A stretch of DNA of 7,211 nt, taken from a bacterium (GTDB taxonomy: Bacteria > UBA9089 > CG2-30-40-21). How positions within the stretch are numbered: the first letter of the stretch is position 1; each line of letters starts with the position of its first letter. Position numbers and translations under genes: made by a program. The stretch is from the NCBI GenBank assembly GCA_018814245.1, contig JAHIZN010000253.1, forward strand, positions 1 to 7,211, given 5' to 3'. Below, piece by piece: positions 6,354 to 7,211 of this stretch. The notes below the pieces were generated by a model, which was given only the letters and a program-made list of their open reading frames with translations, was not told the DNA's origin and did not search any database.

Positions 6354-6621
6354 TCAGACCCTTGTTGATTTAAGGTTTAATTCTTCTATTTCACTTATTT
6401 CCAAACCGATAATTTGAGCAATATCCTCGATTGGCATCCCAAATTTAATCATGTTTTTTATGTTTTCTGCTCTTTCTTCTATTCTACCCTTTGCCATTCC
6501 CTTTGCTTCTCCCTCTGCTATCCCGTCCTCTTTTGCACCTTCAAAAGTTTGATTTATCTCTAAGGATATGTTTAGCTGCCCAATCAAACCTTATCAGCCT
6601 TTTTTCTTTTATATCTATCAT
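6354..6621 (-). pseudogene. Internally deleted Rpn/PDDEXK-family transposase (nuclease) remnant
   Basis: The ATG at 6621-6619 opens MIDIKEKRLIRFDWAAKHIL, then RDKSNF and a stop (6543-6541). This matches the usual N-terminus of Rpn-family PD-(D/E)XK putative transposases (FDxxxKxLLRDKxNF). In another frame, from about 6540 down to the stop at 6356-6354, is the family's usual tail: EGAKEDGIAEGEAKGMAKG, then a helix ending in NMIKFGMPIEDIAQIIGLE and SEIEEL. The whole central catalytic region, expected to be around 200 residues, is missing, and the two ends join out of frame near 6541. A ribosome binding site (TGGAG, 6634-6630) and a promoter (6666-6695) remain. A TTG-started frame (6587-6354, 77 codons) could still be translated but its first residues are read from the shifted N-terminal part. 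Full-length members promote RecA-independent recombination; this copy should be inactive. Confidence 0.8.
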
Positions 6622-6665
6622 CTTTTTGTCTCCAGAATAGCTACTTTTTATTTAATGTTCAAGTT

Positions 6666-6695
6666 ATTATGACACATCTTTCTATATTTTGTCAA
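6666..6695 (-). promoter_or_regulatory. Promoter of the Rpn-family remnant
   Basis: On the minus strand a perfect TTGACA (6695-6690) is followed after 18 bases by CATAAT (6671-6666), preceded by TGT, which gives the TGn extension. Transcription would start near 6659, about 38 bases before the remnant's ATG. This strong promoter now drives a broken gene. Confidence 0.65.
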
Positions 6696-6735
6696 GTATT
6701 TTTTTCGAGCGTGTCCATACCAAAATTGTAATGCC

Positions 6736-6822
6736 TCAGTTATCAATGGTAGTCGCAGGCTTTAGCCAGCGTAAAATAACGCAACCTAAAGGTTGCGACT
6801 ACCAATTACCACCGATAACTGA
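6736..6822. repeat. 87-bp palindromic element
   Basis: The outer arms are TCAGTTATC (6736-6744) and GATAACTGA (6814-6822). The second pair is TGGTAGTCGCA (6747-6757) and its exact complement (6794-6804). Inside lies a strong hairpin CGCAACC/GGTTGCG (6780-6786/6791-6797) with loop TAAA, and a weaker one around GGCTTTAGCC (6758-6767). No coding content or T-run is present. The plan (terminal repeats around several hairpins) resembles the element at 1-145, but the sequences are not the same. Confidence 0.7.
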
Positions 6823-6849
6823 TAGATTACCCAAAATCGGAAAAACTCC

Positions 6850-6878
6850 TTGACTTTTTTCTAAAAATGTGGTATAAT
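6850..6878 (+). promoter_or_regulatory. Near-consensus sigma-70-type promoter
   Basis: TTGACT (6850-6855) and a perfect TATAAT (6873-6878) are 17 bases apart, and TGG directly precedes the -10, giving an extended -10. A short inverted repeat ACTTA/TAAGT (6883-6887/6890-6894) overlaps the expected start site near 6885 and could be an operator. A Shine-Dalgarno AAGGTG (6900-6905) and an ATG (6910) follow. This is the strongest promoter in the window, yet it leads only into a 24-codon ORF. Confidence 0.75.
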
Positions 6879-6909
6879 TAACACTTAGTTAAGTACTGTA
6901 AGGTGAAAA

Positions 6910-6984
6910 ATGAATAATATCTTCAATCAAACAAATCATCAGACATCAGACATCAGACATCAGACATCAGACATCAGACATTAA
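6910..6984 (+). CDS. 24-codon ORF made largely of a heptamer repeat (possible broken or phase-shifted gene start)
   Basis: The ATG at 6910 sits five bases after AAGGTG (6900-6905) and behind a strong promoter, so initiation is likely. The product would be MNNIFNQTN followed by two HQTSDIR units and a final H, ending at TAA (6982-6984). Three 7-bp DNA units make one 7-residue protein unit, because the array moves through all three frames. If the array held five or eight units instead of six, the start frame would continue past 6984 into the open frame containing SLRVFYAYNNARAIFKIALL. The product is not recognised. It may be a real small peptide, the start of a gene later destroyed by the nearby insertion sequence, or a chance ORF. 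Confidence 0.35.
   Translation: MNNIFNQTNHQTSDIRHQTSDIRH
6937..6978 (+). repeat. Tandem heptamer array (CATCAGA) x6
   Basis: Six perfect, uninterrupted copies of CATCAGA fill 6937-6978, followed by a partial CAT (6979-6981). The array starts 27 bases after the ATG of the small ORF. Perfect copies suggest recent expansion or slippage. The core TCAGA is shared with the 7-bp and 9-bp units of the other elements in this window. Confidence 0.97.
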
Positions 6985-7071
6985 TGATCTAAGTCTTCGA
7001 GTTTTCTATGCTTACAACAATGCAAGGGCGATTTTCAAGATTGCTTTGCTTTTCATCCTTCAATCTTTCCC

Positions 7072-7211
7072 TGTAGTGCACCCCATTTGTCAAGACAATT
7101 TTTATTAAATTTTACGAGAGAGGTCATTTCCCTCATGGTCGTATTTTTATGCAATTATTCTCAAATTCTGCCGGGCTCATATATCCAATAGCCGAATGAA
7201 TGTACGAAGTA
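7072..7211 (-). mobile_element. Right end of an IS3-family insertion sequence (cut by window edge)
   Basis: The segment contains the C-terminus of an IS3-type transposase, 61 non-coding bases, and a terminal sequence starting TGTAGTGCACCCC at 7072. This resembles the ends of IS150-type members, which begin TG and carry a TGCACCC block. The left end is beyond the window, so target duplications cannot be checked. On the minus strand the end carries an outward-facing TTGACA (7093-7088). The element reads leftward, toward the heptamer array. Confidence 0.75.
7133..7211 (-). CDS. IS3-family transposase, C-terminal fragment (integrase core)
   Basis: The reading frame from the window edge gives TSYIHSAIGYMSPAEFE and then a short basic tail, ending at TGA (7135-7133). 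The HSAIGYMSPAEFE block is the hallmark end of the DDE integrase core of IS3-family OrfB transposases (usual form HSxLGYxSPxxFE). Only the last 25 residues are in the window, so integrity of the gene cannot be judged. Confidence 0.88.
   Translation of the reverse strand, partial: TSYIHSAIGYMSPAEFENNCIKIRP

Larger units (their letters stand above)
6622..7132. other. Region without a long gene, between the Rpn remnant and the IS transposase
   Basis: This stretch holds two promoters (6666-6695 minus, 6850-6878 plus), a palindromic repeat (6736-6822), a 24-codon ORF with a heptamer array (6910-6984), and the non-coding end of an insertion sequence (7072-7132). Between the array and the insertion sequence (6985-7071) two unrecognised open frames overlap. 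One is on the minus strand, ending ENRPCIVVSIENSKT at a TAG (6991-6989). The other is on the plus strand in phase with 6992 and contains SLRVFYAYNNARAIFKIALL. Either could be a gene end cut off by the insertion sequence; I recognise neither. Confidence 0.5.

Noticed and set aside
6937..6981. A CRISPR-like array.
   Set aside because: The 7-bp units are directly adjacent with no spacers, so it is a simple tandem repeat.
1..7211. tRNA, rRNA or riboswitch genes.
   Set aside because: No recognisable tRNA arms, rRNA segments or known riboswitch cores were seen on either strand.

Overview
The window reads as chromosomal DNA of a Gram-negative-type (diderm) bacterium with moderately AT-rich DNA. The evidence is a bacterial ruvA, a cluster of inner-membrane platform proteins of the type II secretion / type IV pilus kind, and clean sigma-70-type promoters. 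The genome appears rich in repeats: six palindromic or tandem elements and two degraded mobile genes lie within 7.2 kb. The species cannot be named from this sequence. Short heptameric repeats of this sort are known from filamentous cyanobacteria and seem common in uncultivated lineages, so an environmental or candidate-phylum genome is plausible, but that is only an inference.

Layout. Positions 1-556 hold no convincing gene. They contain a 145-bp palindromic element (1-145), a second inverted repeat (268-390) and an extended -10 promoter for ruvA. ruvA (557-1150, +) encodes the Holliday-junction-binding subunit; neither ruvC nor ruvB flanks it. One base after its stop, a convergent four-gene unit on the minus strand begins (read from 6128 down to 1152). 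In transcription order it encodes a large multi-pass membrane protein of the DUF2723 type with five C-terminal TPRs, a PilM-PilN fusion (GspL-like), a PilO/GspM-like protein and a GspC/PilP-like protein. A promoter lies at 6191-6219. The two longest gaps in the unit are filled by palindromes made of 7-bp or 9-bp iterations placed right at stop codons.

Upstream of that unit is a 70-bp heptamer palindrome (6234-6303). Next comes a PD-(D/E)XK (Rpn/PDDEXK-transposase) gene reduced to its N-terminal 26 codons joined out of frame to its C-terminal about 60 codons, still with a good promoter. Then follow a third palindromic element (6736-6822), a near-consensus plus-strand promoter driving a 24-codon ORF that is mostly six copies of CATCAGA, and the right end of an IS3-family insertion sequence cut by the window edge.

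How it works together. The minus-strand unit supplies the inner-membrane assembly platform (an actin-like cytoplasmic domain fused to its membrane partner, plus two bitopic periplasmic partners) of a T2SS- or T4P-like machine. The secretin, ATPase, polytopic platform protein and pilins must be encoded elsewhere. Co-transcription with a GT-C-like membrane protein suggests, but does not prove, a link between glycosylation and secretion. The most unusual signal is the set of heptamer-iterated elements. Several keep a strict 7-bp rhythm across both arms and the loop, and one sits directly after a start codon, where copy-number change would switch the reading frame.
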